Of a stretch of 64,000 nt of DNA, positions 44,375 through 53,529 are shown one piece after another. The first letter of the stretch is position 1, and the number at the start of each line of letters is the position of its first letter. The stretch is taken from contig JAHJRQ010000002.1 of the NCBI GenBank assembly GCA_018830485.1, positions 77,211 to 141,210 of the forward strand, read 5' to 3'. Below the pieces are notes generated by a model that had not been told where the DNA came from, made no database searches, and saw nothing but the letters and a program-made list of their open reading frames with translations. The DNA comes from Pseudomonadota bacterium. Lineage in GTDB: Bacteria > Desulfobacterota > Desulfobulbia > Desulfobulbales > Desulfurivibrionaceae. The translations under genes and the position numbers were made by a program.

Positions 44375-46424
44375 TGACCCTGGAGAGGAGAGGCTTTTTC
44401 CTTTAGGCTGTGATGGGCCGGGCGTGTATGCGGCCTTTGCCGCCCTGGCCGAGGAATCGGGCTATGCCCGGCATCTTGCTCTACGGGAAAAGTCTTGGGA
44501 GCTGTATCTCGTCTGCCTTGCCGAAGATCTTGCCTCTTTTCTTGCCGCATATCCCGCGGCAGAGACGCTCATTCCTCCCCAGTCTGCCGTTCGCGGCCCC
44601 GACCTCCCTGCCGCGGCCGGCCTTGAGGCAGTGCGCACCTTCAGGCCGCTCGGTCTGCCGTTCACCATTTTTTTCTCTCTGCTGAAATGCGCCCGCCAGG
44701 TTTTTTTCATCTGCTTGTCAGAGGGCAACCGCGAGCAGGTTCGGGCCGGATGCGCCCTTTTTTTTGACCGGATGGAAGCCGCTGCCGTCAGTCAGTGGGT
44801 CAAGGAGGAGAGCGGTTCCGTCCTGCACAGGCTTCGCAAGGCGCGGCAGTATATTCTCAAAGAAAAAAGGCGCTATGCCGCGGTGTTTTCGCGGATGGCC
44901 GAGCCGGCTTTTATCGTGGATCGGGAACGTTGCCTGGTGGATGTCAATGACGCCTTTGAGGATTTTTTCAAGGTGCGCGGGGAGACGCTGGCCGGCAAAT
45001 CCTGCGATGTGGTATTGGGGCATGCGGTCTGCGAGGCCTGTCTGCTGGAAAATGCGCTGTCCGAACAGGGTTCCTTTTCCAGCATCGAGATTGCCATTCC
45101 GGTTGCCGGGGAAACCCGGACGGTGCTGATGAGCGGCACTTCCCTGGGGTTTGTGAACGGGGAAGATTCCGGCGGTATTGTGGTGCTGCAGGATATCACC
45201 GAGCAGCGGCGAATTGAGCTTGCCCTTCAGGCAAGCGAGGAACAGTTCCGGACCCTGGTTGAGAATATTCCCGATGTCGCCTGGCGAGCGGATGCAGAGG
45301 GGGGGCTGGTCTATGTCAGCCCCAAGATGAAAAGGATCTGCGGCTACGAGCCGGAGGATCTGCTCGGGCAGAGCAGATTCAGCCACGTTCATCCCGAGGA
45401 TGTTGACGAGGTCCGCAAGCGGTATGGCCAGCTCTTCAGCAAGGAGCGGGATTTCACTCTCCATTACCGGTTGCGGCATAAAAAAGGAAAATGGCTCTGG
45501 GTGCATGACCGGGCCCAGGCTGTCGGCGGCTATGCCACCGGGGTTTTCTCCGATGTCACCAAGCTGCGCAAGATGGAGGATGAGCTCAAGGAGTACCGGG
45601 TCTGGCTGGAGGAGATGGTGGACGAAAGAACCCAGGAGGCCGAAGCGGTGAACCGGCAGCTGCTGCTGGAGGTGGCCGAGCGCCAGCAGGCGCAGCAGGA
45701 GCTGGAACGGGTGGCGGCGCGCCTCAGGCACTCCAACGCCGAACTGGAGCAGTTCGCCCATGTGGCGTCCCACGACATGAAGGAGCCGCTCCTGCTGATC
45801 GTCTCCTTTGCCGAGCGGCTGCTGGCCAAATGGCCCGAAAAATTCGACGGCAAGGCAGGGGAATTTCTCCGGCGCATTCTCAAGGCAGGACACCAGTTGC
45901 AGGAGCTGATGGACAACATTTTACAACTTTCCAAGGTGCGCAACTGCGATCACCCTTTCGGAGCGGTTGACCTGAATGATCTCCTGCGGGAGGTGATGGC
46001 TGATTTTGAGGAGAAAACCAGGCAGATGGGGGGAACCATCGGCCTGGGAACTTTTGCGGCCATTGAGGGAGACAGGACCCAACTGCGGCAGCTTTTCCAG
46101 AACCTCATTGCCAACGCCTTGAAATACCGGCAGAAAAGCATTCCCCCCCTGGTCGAGGTGAAGGGCAGAACGCTGCCGGGCAAAATCTATGAAATAACGG
46201 TGCAGGATAACGGCATCGGCTTTGAGGAAAAGCATGCGGAGCGGATTTTTCAGCCCTTTGTCCGGCTGCACGGCCACCACGAGTACGACGGGACCGGGAT
46301 CGGCTTGGCAACCTGCGAAAAAATCGTCGCCCGGCACGGCGGAAGGATTTCCGCCAAAAGCAGGCCGGGGGAGGGCTCGATTTTTATCGTTCAATTGCCC
46401 CTTTTTCAGTCTAAGCGCCAATAG
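44367..46424 (+). CDS. PAS-domain sensor histidine kinase
   Basis: This 685-residue cytoplasmic kinase has an N-terminal unclassified region (~1-165), a PAS domain (~172-275: AVFSRMAEPAFIVDRERCLVDVND) with a CxxC (CEAC ~230), a second PAS with PAC (~290-400: RTLVENIPDVAWRADAEGGLVYVSP), a coiled coil (~405-470), HisKA (FAHVASHDMKEPL, His ~470) and an HATPase (NALKYR, QDNGIGF, GTGIGLATCEKI). Phosphotarget unknown. It overlaps der by eight bases, an odd partnership. Confidence 0.92.
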   Translation: MANDPGEERLFPLGCDGPGVYAAFAALAEESGYARHLALREKSWELYLVCLAEDLASFLAAYPAAETLIPPQSAVRGPDLPAAAGLEAVRTFRPLGLPFTIFFSLLKCARQVFFICLSEGNREQVRAGCALFFDRMEAAAVSQWVKEESGSVLHRLRKARQYILKEKRRYAAVFSRMAEPAFIVDRERCLVDVNDAFEDFFKVRGETLAGKSCDVVLGHAVCEACLLENALSEQGSFSSIEIAIPVAGETRTVLMSGTSLGFVNGEDSGGIVVLQDITEQRRIELALQASEEQFRTLVENIPDVAWRADAEGGLVYVSPKMKRICGYEPEDLLGQSRFSHVHPEDVDEVRKRYGQLFSKERDFTLHYRLRHKKGKWLWVHDRAQAVGGYATGVFSDVTKLRKMEDELKEYRVWLEEMVDERTQEAEAVNRQLLLEVAERQQAQQELERVAARLRHSNAELEQFAHVASHDMKEPLLLIVSFAERLLAKWPEKFDGKAGEFLRRILKAGHQLQELMDNILQLSKVRNCDHPFGAVDLNDLLREVMADFEEKTRQMGGTIGLGTFAAIEGDRTQLRQLFQNLIANALKYRQKSIPPLVEVKGRTLPGKIYEITVQDNGIGFEEKHAERIFQPFVRLHGHHEYDGTGIGLATCEKIVARHGGRISAKSRPGEGSIFIVQLPLFQSKRQ

Positions 46425-46538
46425 CGATCCGCAGTTTCCTGCCGCCGACCTTTCCTTGGGGAGGGTTGGCAATGCCGGGATATCTTCCCTTTTTTATCGT
46501 AAAAAATACTTCCTTCCGAGCTCCTCTTTGAGTATGCT

Positions 46539-46587
46539 GTACCATATATTGTGGTGGTGTATGCATTCGATGCGCCATATAGTGTTT
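46539..46587 (+). promoter_or_regulatory. tandem NrdR-like boxes upstream of nrdJ
   Basis: Two palindrome-like sites, CCATATATTG (core 46542-46551) and CCATATAGTG (core 46575-46584), resemble the NrdR consensus acaCwAtATaTwGtgt with one mismatch and two in the cores. Their starts are 33 bases apart, near the usual ~31. They lie 40-90 bases before the nrdJ start. Confidence 0.7.
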
Positions 46588-46628
46588 TATTTCCGTTACA
46601 ATCATGACATTTACCCAAGGGGTGCCCG

Positions 46629-48812
46629 ATGGATTTACCGATCAGTTTTGATGAAGCGCTGAAGGAATGGGAGCGATTTGAAGAGTATCTTGTGCAGGCC
46701 AGGTATGCAATCCGCAACAATAAAACCGGGGTGCCCATGGAAAAGGACATGACCCAGGTGCTGTTGCGCGTCAGCAGGCAGTTCAAGCATCCTGCGGTTG
46801 CCAAGGCCCTGATCCACGGCACCATCATTACGGCCACCCCGTTTCTGATGAACGGCGGTAACCCCCATACCCGCCGGGCAGGCTATTATTCCTGCTATCC
46901 CCTGGGCGATGTGGAAGACTCCACCGACGCGATATTCGACATGGAGCGGGATCTGGTCAGCATCTTCCAGCATGCCGGCGGCGGCGGCATCGATGTGACC
47001 AAGATCCGGCCCAAGGGCACCATTGTGGACAACGGTCAGGGCCTTGCCTCCGGTCCGGTTTCCTTTGCCAAGGGCTTTTCCCATCTTTCCGAGCGTATCA
47101 GCCAGGGCGGCAAGCGGCGGGGCGCCCTGATGATTCAGGCGGACTGGGATATCAAGGACGTGAAGGAGTTCATTTCCTTCAAGGGGGATAATCCCGGCCA
47201 GTACACCGGCTGCAACATTTCGCTCAACGTGACCGACGAGAAGTTCTGGGACGATGAGGAGCTTACCAATCTGGTGGCCGAGTATATCTGGAAATCCGGC
47301 GATCCCGGCCTGCTTTTCACCCAGAAAAGCCTGGCCAATACCCCGGTGCTGGCCAAGCATAATCCGGTCTACTCCAACCCCTGCGGAGAATATCTTTCCA
47401 CCAAGGATACGGCCTGCAATCTGCTTACGGTCTGTCTGTCAAAGTGCCTCGACGAGGACAAGGGCAAGTTTCTCGACGCGGTTTTTGAAGCGGCCCGGCT
47501 TGCGGCCATTGCCGGCAACGAGATCCTCGACCTGGGCGGCTTTCCGCCCATCGAGCGGATCAAGGCCAATACCCTCAAATTTCGGCCCATCGGCATCGGG
47601 TTTACCGGGTTGCACCATGCCATGAACCATTTCGGCGTTTCCTATGCCGATGAGCACGAGGCCCCGCTCTTTGCCAAGGCGACCCAATTGGTCCTGATGC
47701 TGGGCTCCATGCAGGGCAGCCTTGACTACGCCGAGTTCATCAAAAAAGAAGGCAAGCAGAAAAAGCTCACCCCCCAGGAATGGAACATGACCTATGTCGA
47801 CAAGATCGACAGCGAGGCCATTGCCTTCATCGAGTCGGACATGCCCGATAAGGCCAGGTGGCGCAAGCGGACCAGCGAGATCTTCACCACCCTGCGCAAG
47901 CTCGGCGGGTTGTACAACTCGGTGACCACCTCCCAGGCCCCCACCGGGTCCATCTCCCAGTTGATGCGGGTGGCCTGTACCGGGGTGGAGCCCTATTTCT
48001 CCATGATCCAGCGCCGTAAGGTTAAGGATGTGGATGATTCCTGGAAGGAATTCATCCTCGTGCCCCTGGAGTTTTATCAGTACGAGGATGAGAAGATCGA
48101 GTGGGTTGCCGAGCAGACCGCGCACAAGATCGAGCCGTACCAGCAGATCCGGATTCTTGAGGCGTGCCAGGCCTTCAACCATACCGCGGTATCCAAGACC
48201 ATCAACCTGCCAGCCGACACCACGGTGTCCGACATCAAGAAGATCCTCCAGTATGCCCGGAAGAGCAACCTCAAGGGCATCACCATGTTCCGCGACTCCT
48301 CCATGGAAGGGGTGCTGAGCGATCACGGCGGCAAGGTGGAGGCGACCTGCGAATTCTGCGACATGGACGTGCGCAGCGGCTCCACCTACAAGTTTCGTGG
48401 GCCGGCGCCGCTCTATATCACGGCCAACAAAGGCGGCCAGGGGCATGTGCGCGAGGTGTTCCTCAACACCACCAAGTCCGGCTCGACCCTGCACGGGATG
48501 AGCGAGGCCCTGGGCCGGGTCATTTCCGTGGCGCTCCAGCACGATTACCGGCTGGTGGGCAAGATCGCCCGGACCCTGGAGGATATCTCCTCGGACGGCG
48601 CCTGGATCAGCGCCTCGCTGGGCAGGGTCTATTCCATTCCCGCCGCCCTGGCCAAGGTGCTTGACAAGAGCGGAGAGGGCGAAGTGGAGCAGGATCCGGA
48701 GCCCTACACCGAGCCGTCCTCCTATGCCTCCTGCCCGGCCTGCGGCAAGATCAGCCTGCGGCGCAGCGGCGGCTGCAACCAGTGCGTGAGTTGCGGGTAT
48801 TCCTCCTGTTGA
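46629..48812 (+). CDS. nrdJ: class II (B12-dependent) ribonucleotide reductase NrdJ
   Basis: NrdJ reduces ribonucleotides with an adenosylcobalamin radical, independent of oxygen. The 727-residue protein has the YYSCYPLGDVEDS start, GGGGIDVTKIRPKG, the active-site NPCGEYL (~256; N and E with the Cys), NSVTTSQAPTGSISQLM, FNHTAVSKTINLP, a TSCPD domain (~565-660) and a C-terminal zinc ribbon (CPACGK..CVSCGYSSC). The NrdR-like boxes upstream suggest dNTP-linked control. No cobalamin riboswitch is seen. The ATG at 46629 follows AAGGGG. Confidence 0.95.
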   Translation: MDLPISFDEALKEWERFEEYLVQARYAIRNNKTGVPMEKDMTQVLLRVSRQFKHPAVAKALIHGTIITATPFLMNGGNPHTRRAGYYSCYPLGDVEDSTDAIFDMERDLVSIFQHAGGGGIDVTKIRPKGTIVDNGQGLASGPVSFAKGFSHLSERISQGGKRRGALMIQADWDIKDVKEFISFKGDNPGQYTGCNISLNVTDEKFWDDEELTNLVAEYIWKSGDPGLLFTQKSLANTPVLAKHNPVYSNPCGEYLSTKDTACNLLTVCLSKCLDEDKGKFLDAVFEAARLAAIAGNEILDLGGFPPIERIKANTLKFRPIGIGFTGLHHAMNHFGVSYADEHEAPLFAKATQLVLMLGSMQGSLDYAEFIKKEGKQKKLTPQEWNMTYVDKIDSEAIAFIESDMPDKARWRKRTSEIFTTLRKLGGLYNSVTTSQAPTGSISQLMRVACTGVEPYFSMIQRRKVKDVDDSWKEFILVPLEFYQYEDEKIEWVAEQTAHKIEPYQQIRILEACQAFNHTAVSKTINLPADTTVSDIKKILQYARKSNLKGITMFRDSSMEGVLSDHGGKVEATCEFCDMDVRSGSTYKFRGPAPLYITANKGGQGHVREVFLNTTKSGSTLHGMSEALGRVISVALQHDYRLVGKIARTLEDISSDGAWISASLGRVYSIPAALAKVLDKSGEGEVEQDPEPYTEPSSYASCPACGKISLRRSGGCNQCVSCGYSSC

Positions 48813-48835
48813 CGAACGGAAAAGAGGGCGGTTCC

Positions 48836-50779
48836 ATGCAATCAGGCCCGCAGCAGGGCAGATACAGCAAGGCGGTCATGGCTTTCATGGCCGTCTTGTT
48901 TTTTTTCATGGTGCTGGTTGACGTCATCATTGCCCGTCATCAACGGAATTTTTTGTTTTCCAGGGCGGAAGAACAAGTCCGCCGGGATCTCCAGCTGATG
49001 GCGGTCAATTTACTTGAGCCGACCCTCAAGTATGACTACGATTGGATACACGGATTCGTCCGGCGCTGGGGCGAGGAGCATCCCGAGGTGGTGCGCCTGG
49101 CCGCCATCGGCCCTGAGGGCAGGGATCTTTTTGCTTTCAGCCGTCCCGATGCAGGGGCAAAAGCCTTTCTGGTCGAAGAGAAGGTGCACTTTCAGGGCAA
49201 AAAACTGTTGACCCTGCAGATGGTGGCTTCCTCCGGCGAGGTGGATGCGCTTTTGCGCAAGCTCCACTGGCAGTTGGGGCTTGCCTCGTTTTTCCTCACG
49301 GCGATCGCAGGAATTGCCCTGTGGTTCACCCTGAAACGCATTGCCTTTGCTCCCCTTGAAAAAGAGATCGGTCTGCGCCTGGAGACGGAGCAGCAACTTG
49401 CCGCGGCCCACCACCGCCTTGAGGAGCGGGTGCGCGAACGGACCGCCGATCTGGAGGACGCCAATCTCCTGTTGCAGAAAGAGGTTGCGGTGCGTCATGC
49501 TGCGGAAGCGCAGTTTGCCAGGCTGCACCGGGAGTACGAGCTGATCCTGAAATCCGCCGGGGAGGGAATCTATGGCCTGGACACCGAGGGACGCATAACC
49601 TTTGTCAACTTGGCGGGATTGCAGATTCTTGGGTATGATGAGGCGGAGTTGATCGGCAAGCATCTGCACGATTTCCCCCATCATGTGCGCTGGGACGGCG
49701 AGCCGTATGGCCGGGGGGATTGCCCGGTGTGCGCCGCCTATGGCGAGGGGAGAGAAAATCACGGGGGGGAAAGCTATTTTGCCAGAAAGGACGGCTCTGT
49801 TTTTCCGGTGGATTTTGTCTGCACCCCCCTTGTGGAAGGGGAAACGGTCATGGGGACGGTTGTGGTCTTTGAAGACATTACCGTGCGCAAGCAGGCCGAA
49901 CGCGATTTGCTTGCCCTGACCGAAACCCTGGAGCGGCGGGTCATGGAGCGCACCGCACGTCTGGACGCAGCCAACCTGGAATTGCGGGAAACCCTTGGGC
50001 AGTTGGAGCAGACCCAGGCGCAGTTGGTGCAATCCGGGAAGATGGCGGCCTTGGGGGATCTGGTGGCCGGGGTTGCCCATGAGATCAACACTCCGGTGGG
50101 CGTGGGCGTAACCGCGGCGTCGCATCTGGAGAACAAGACCAGGGAGATTGTGGCCCTTTACGGGGAAGGGCGGATGAAGCGCAGTGATCTTGACCGGTAT
50201 CTCGCCCTCTGCCAGGATGCGGCGAGTCTGATTTTTTCCAATCTTCACCGGGCGGCGGGACTCATCCGCAGCTTCAAGCAGGTGGCGGTGGATCAGTCCG
50301 GGGAGGGGCGCAGGACCTTTCGGGTCAAGGAATACCTTGCCGAGGTCTGCCTGAGCCTGCGGCCTGTTTTAAAGAACACCGGTCATCGCCTGGAAATCTC
50401 CTGTCCCGAGGATCTGGAGCTGAACAGCTATCCCGGGGCATTATCCCAGATCGTCACCAACTTCATCACCAACTCGTTGACCCATGCCTACGATGGGGAC
50501 CAGGCCGGGATTTTGCTCGTGGAAATAGGGCTGGAGGGGGGCAATGTCCGGTTTTGCTACCGCGATGACGGCAAGGGCATGACAGAGGATCTGGTCCGCC
50601 ACGCCTTTGATCCGTTTTTTACGACAAACAGGGAAAAAGGGGGGAGCGGTTTAGGTCTGCATATCGTATATAATCTTGTGACCCAGAAATTACTGGGGTC
50701 AATTACCTGTGAAAGTAAGCCGGGAAAGGGAACATCCTTTGTTCTGCTTTTCCCGGCCGCCATACCTGGGGGGGTATAG
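48836..50779 (+). CDS. membrane PAS sensor histidine kinase
   Basis: This 647-residue kinase has a membrane segment (~14-33), a periplasmic sensor (~35-140), a second membrane segment (~145-168), a coiled coil, a PAS domain (~232-350: ILKSAGEGIYGLDTEGRITFVN; a CPVC pair ~297) and a kinase core with His in VAHEINTPVG (~417), NSLTHAYDGDQAGI and GSGLGLHIVY. It is 23 bases after nrdJ and directly upstream of an HD-GYP receiver, which is probably its partner. GGGCGG precedes the ATG. Confidence 0.92.
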   Translation: MQSGPQQGRYSKAVMAFMAVLFFFMVLVDVIIARHQRNFLFSRAEEQVRRDLQLMAVNLLEPTLKYDYDWIHGFVRRWGEEHPEVVRLAAIGPEGRDLFAFSRPDAGAKAFLVEEKVHFQGKKLLTLQMVASSGEVDALLRKLHWQLGLASFFLTAIAGIALWFTLKRIAFAPLEKEIGLRLETEQQLAAAHHRLEERVRERTADLEDANLLLQKEVAVRHAAEAQFARLHREYELILKSAGEGIYGLDTEGRITFVNLAGLQILGYDEAELIGKHLHDFPHHVRWDGEPYGRGDCPVCAAYGEGRENHGGESYFARKDGSVFPVDFVCTPLVEGETVMGTVVVFEDITVRKQAERDLLALTETLERRVMERTARLDAANLELRETLGQLEQTQAQLVQSGKMAALGDLVAGVAHEINTPVGVGVTAASHLENKTREIVALYGEGRMKRSDLDRYLALCQDAASLIFSNLHRAAGLIRSFKQVAVDQSGEGRRTFRVKEYLAEVCLSLRPVLKNTGHRLEISCPEDLELNSYPGALSQIVTNFITNSLTHAYDGDQAGILLVEIGLEGGNVRFCYRDDGKGMTEDLVRHAFDPFFTTNREKGGSGLGLHIVYNLVTQKLLGSITCESKPGKGTSFVLLFPAAIPGGV

Positions 50780-50780
50780 C

Positions 50781-52337
50781 ATGGTGGAGTCACATGAGGC
50801 GGTTTTTTTTGCGGATGAGCCGGAGGAGTCCGGTTCTTCCGGACAACAGTCCGTGGGGAACGGCGCCTGGAAGGTGCTGGTGGTCGATGACGAGGAAGAG
50901 GTGCATGCCGTCACCAAATTGGTGCTTGCCGACTTTACTTACGAGAACAAAAGGTTGCTCTTTCTGCACGCCTATTCCGGGAGGGAGGCCAGGGAGCTCA
51001 TTGCCGAGCATCCCGACACCGCCATCATTTTTCTTGACGTGGTCATGGAAAAAAATGATGCCGGACTCGATGTGATCCGCCATATCCGGGAGGAGCTGAA
51101 GAATTCCTTTGTCCGGATCATCCTGCGCACCGGCCAGCCCGGCCAGGCGCCGGCGGAGAAGGTGATCATCGAGTATGACATCAATGATTACAAGGAGAAA
51201 ACCGAGCTCACCGCCCAGAAGCTCTTCACCACCATGGTGGCGTCCCTGCGCTCCTACCGGGACATCCTTACCATCGAGGCCAACCGCAAGGGACTGGAAA
51301 AGATCATCGACGCGGCCACCTCCATCTGCCGTCTCCGTTCGGTCACCAATCTGGCCAGCGGGGTTCTGACCCAACTGGTGGCCATCCTCCATCTCAGTGA
51401 AAACGCCCTCTATTGTCAAACTTCCGGGATTGCGGTGGCCAATATCCAGGGCAGTTTCAAGATGCTTGCCGCCACCGGGGCTTACGAGTCGTATCTCGAT
51501 GCCGAGGCTGGGGGAGATTTGCCGGCCAAGGTTCTTGCCTATGTCCGGCAGGCCACGACGCTCAAGCAATCCATCTGCCAGGACAACCGCTACATCGGGT
51601 ATTTTTGCAGTGAGCGCGGGGAGGAAACGGTTATCTATATCGAGGGCTGGCGCGATCTCAGCGAGCTTGACCGCAGGATGATCGAGGTTTTTTGCGGCAA
51701 CGTCCAGGTGGCCTACGAAAATGTGCTTCTAACCCAGGAGATCGAAGCAACCCAGAAGGAGATCATCTATACCCTGGGCCAGCTTGCCGAGATGCGTTCC
51801 CTTGAGACCGGCAACCATGTCCATCGAGTGGCGGAATACAGCCGGCTGCTCGCGGAAAAACATGGCATGAGCCCGCGGGAGGTGGAGGTGATCCGTCTTG
51901 CCTCTTCCATGCATGATGTCGGCAAAGTCGCCATCCCCGATGCCATTCTCAACAAAACCGGGCCGCTCACCGCTGCCGAGTTTGAGATTATGAAGACCCA
52001 TACCAGCCGGGCCCGGGAGATGCTGGGTCTTTCCGACCGGAAGGTTGTCAAGGCCGCGATCGTCATCGCCATGCAGCATCACGAAAAGTTTGACGGCAGC
52101 GGCTATCCCAAGGGCTTGAAAGGGGAGGATATCCATATCAGCGCCAGAATCACCGCCCTTGCCGATGTCTTTGACGCCCTGGGCAGTGACCGTACTTACC
52201 GTCAGGCCTGGGAGATGGAGGCTATTCTTGATCTTATCCGCGCGGAACGCGGCGTGCATTTCGACCCGATCCTGGTGGATCTCTTTTTTGAAAATATAGA
52301 CACGATCCTGTCCATCAGAACCAACCTGGCAGGCTAG
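50781..52337 (+). CDS. response regulator with DUF3369 and HD-GYP domains
   Basis: This 518-residue protein has a receiver (~30-155: VVDDEEEVH, IFLDVVMEKND, RTGQPG), a DUF3369 region (~160-310) and an HD-GYP domain (~335-515) with SSMHDVGK, THTS, HHEKFDGSGYPKG, so the metal ligands and GYP are complete. It should hydrolyse c-di-GMP. The start is one base after the kinase's stop; the tandem genes form a kinase-to-phosphodiesterase pathway. The upstream open frame overlaps the kinase and is not used. Confidence 0.93.
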   Translation: MVESHEAVFFADEPEESGSSGQQSVGNGAWKVLVVDDEEEVHAVTKLVLADFTYENKRLLFLHAYSGREARELIAEHPDTAIIFLDVVMEKNDAGLDVIRHIREELKNSFVRIILRTGQPGQAPAEKVIIEYDINDYKEKTELTAQKLFTTMVASLRSYRDILTIEANRKGLEKIIDAATSICRLRSVTNLASGVLTQLVAILHLSENALYCQTSGIAVANIQGSFKMLAATGAYESYLDAEAGGDLPAKVLAYVRQATTLKQSICQDNRYIGYFCSERGEETVIYIEGWRDLSELDRRMIEVFCGNVQVAYENVLLTQEIEATQKEIIYTLGQLAEMRSLETGNHVHRVAEYSRLLAEKHGMSPREVEVIRLASSMHDVGKVAIPDAILNKTGPLTAAEFEIMKTHTSRAREMLGLSDRKVVKAAIVIAMQHHEKFDGSGYPKGLKGEDIHISARITALADVFDALGSDRTYRQAWEMEAILDLIRAERGVHFDPILVDLFFENIDTILSIRTNLAG

Positions 52338-53293
52338 CCCTCGTGCGCCTTCAAGGCATCGGCGATGAGCGGCCAGGTTGTGCGCAGCGCTTCCCGATCG
52401 GTAAAGGGGATGGTGAGGTGCACCTGGTCCTGTTCAAAGGAGGGCGAGTGATTGAGGCCCACCCCGCTGGGCAGCTTGAGCGCGGCGGCAAAGGCGCGGA
52501 ATTCCTCTTCCGCCTCGGTGAGCCTGGGGAAGCGTTGTTCGGTGAGCCACTGCATGAGCCGGGCTGTTTTTTGGGGGATGTTGGTCTCCTGCGGGTCAAG
52601 GATTTCCCGCACCTCTGGCTGGCTGAGCAGGGCCATGACCGAGGTGTTGTGCCTGGCGGCCATTTCCCGGCAGATGGCGGAGATTTTTTTTTGGTTGCTG
52701 ACGCTGAGGCTCAGCATCTCCATGACTTCGTACAGGGAAAGGCGGTCGGTGAAATTCAGGCCCAGCAGTTCCCTGGCCACCGCCTCGTGCAGCCGGCCGG
52801 CATGGAGCGCGGTGAGCAGGTGCTCTTCAAGCCGCAGCAGCGGCAACAGGCTTTGCAGGTGATGGCGGTGGGGTTCCAGCCCCAGAACGGGGAGAAACCT
52901 TTTGGTCGCCTCGTTTTCATCCAGATGAGCGAGGATCTTTTGGAAAAAGATCGCCTGCTCGACCACGGAGATGTTGCCCCGGAGCACGGTGTCTTCCAGA
53001 TTGATGGCCAGGGTTTCCGAGGGCAGGGTATCCGCCGGCAGCACCAGGCAGATGGTCGAGATGGAGTGCAGGGCCTGCTGGGCGGCCAGCAAACGTCTGC
53101 GGCCCGTGATGATCTCCATGCTGGTTCGCCCCTGTTCCCGGAGTATGGGCGGGTGGAGAATCCCGGCTCGGGCAATGGAATCCAGCAGCGCTGGGCTTGG
53201 TTCTCGTGCTTCTTCCGGGGTCAGGCTGTTGCGGAAATCCTGAAAATTGATGTGGTGCAGGTTGACAAGGCTTGAACGGAAGGTCGGCGGCAT
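52334..53293 (-). CDS. ParB-like nuclease-domain protein
   Basis: This 319-residue protein begins with a ParB/sulfiredoxin-like domain (~5-120): LLDSIARAGILHPPILRE, then ITGRRRLLAAQQALHSI, the (T/G)GxRRxxAA motif of ParB-N CTPases, and a helical part with LLGLNFTDRLSLYEVME and EMAARHNTSVM. It lacks an obvious ParB-C dimer end and its neighbours are not parA, so it is unlikely to be the chromosomal ParB. It resembles a stand-alone ParB-related DNA-binding or CTPase protein. The function is not established. Its stop overlaps the stop of the HD-GYP gene (convergent). Confidence 0.7.
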   Translation of the reverse strand: MPPTFRSSLVNLHHINFQDFRNSLTPEEAREPSPALLDSIARAGILHPPILREQGRTSMEIITGRRRLLAAQQALHSISTICLVLPADTLPSETLAINLEDTVLRGNISVVEQAIFFQKILAHLDENEATKRFLPVLGLEPHRHHLQSLLPLLRLEEHLLTALHAGRLHEAVARELLGLNFTDRLSLYEVMEMLSLSVSNQKKISAICREMAARHNTSVMALLSQPEVREILDPQETNIPQKTARLMQWLTEQRFPRLTEAEEEFRAFAAALKLPSGVGLNHSPSFEQDQVHLTIPFTDREALRTTWPLIADALKAHEG

Positions 53294-53361
53294 GGTTTTC
53301 TCATTGTGTGGCGGATGGGTTCTGGTTTTCAGGGTTGCTGATGCACTTGTGAAAAATAGCC

Positions 53362-53438
53362 CTTCGACAAGCTCAGGGCGAACGAAGATGTTTTTATTTT
53401 AATTCAAATAACTACCGTTCGTGCTGAGCTTGTCGAAG
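53362..53438. repeat. 77-bp inverted repeat, CTTCGACAAGCTCAG type
   Basis: Arms 53362-53384 and 53416-53438 (23 bases) are complementary at 21 positions, with an AT-rich loop of 31 bases. This motif is a very common intergenic palindrome in environmental proteobacteria. It lies between the ParB-like and RibD-like genes. Confidence 0.85.
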
Positions 53439-53529
53439 CACTTTTTTCGAGGTCGTCGTGCATGACTCTATGGGAAAAAAGGCCCATCTTGTCAATGAAA
53501 ACCTGTAGGCTCTTTTCAAGAGGGGCAAC

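Noticed and set aside
47439-48542. 367-codon minus-strand frame opposite nrdJ
   Set aside because: Antisense to the catalytic core and TSCPD region of NrdJ. Composition is shadow-like.
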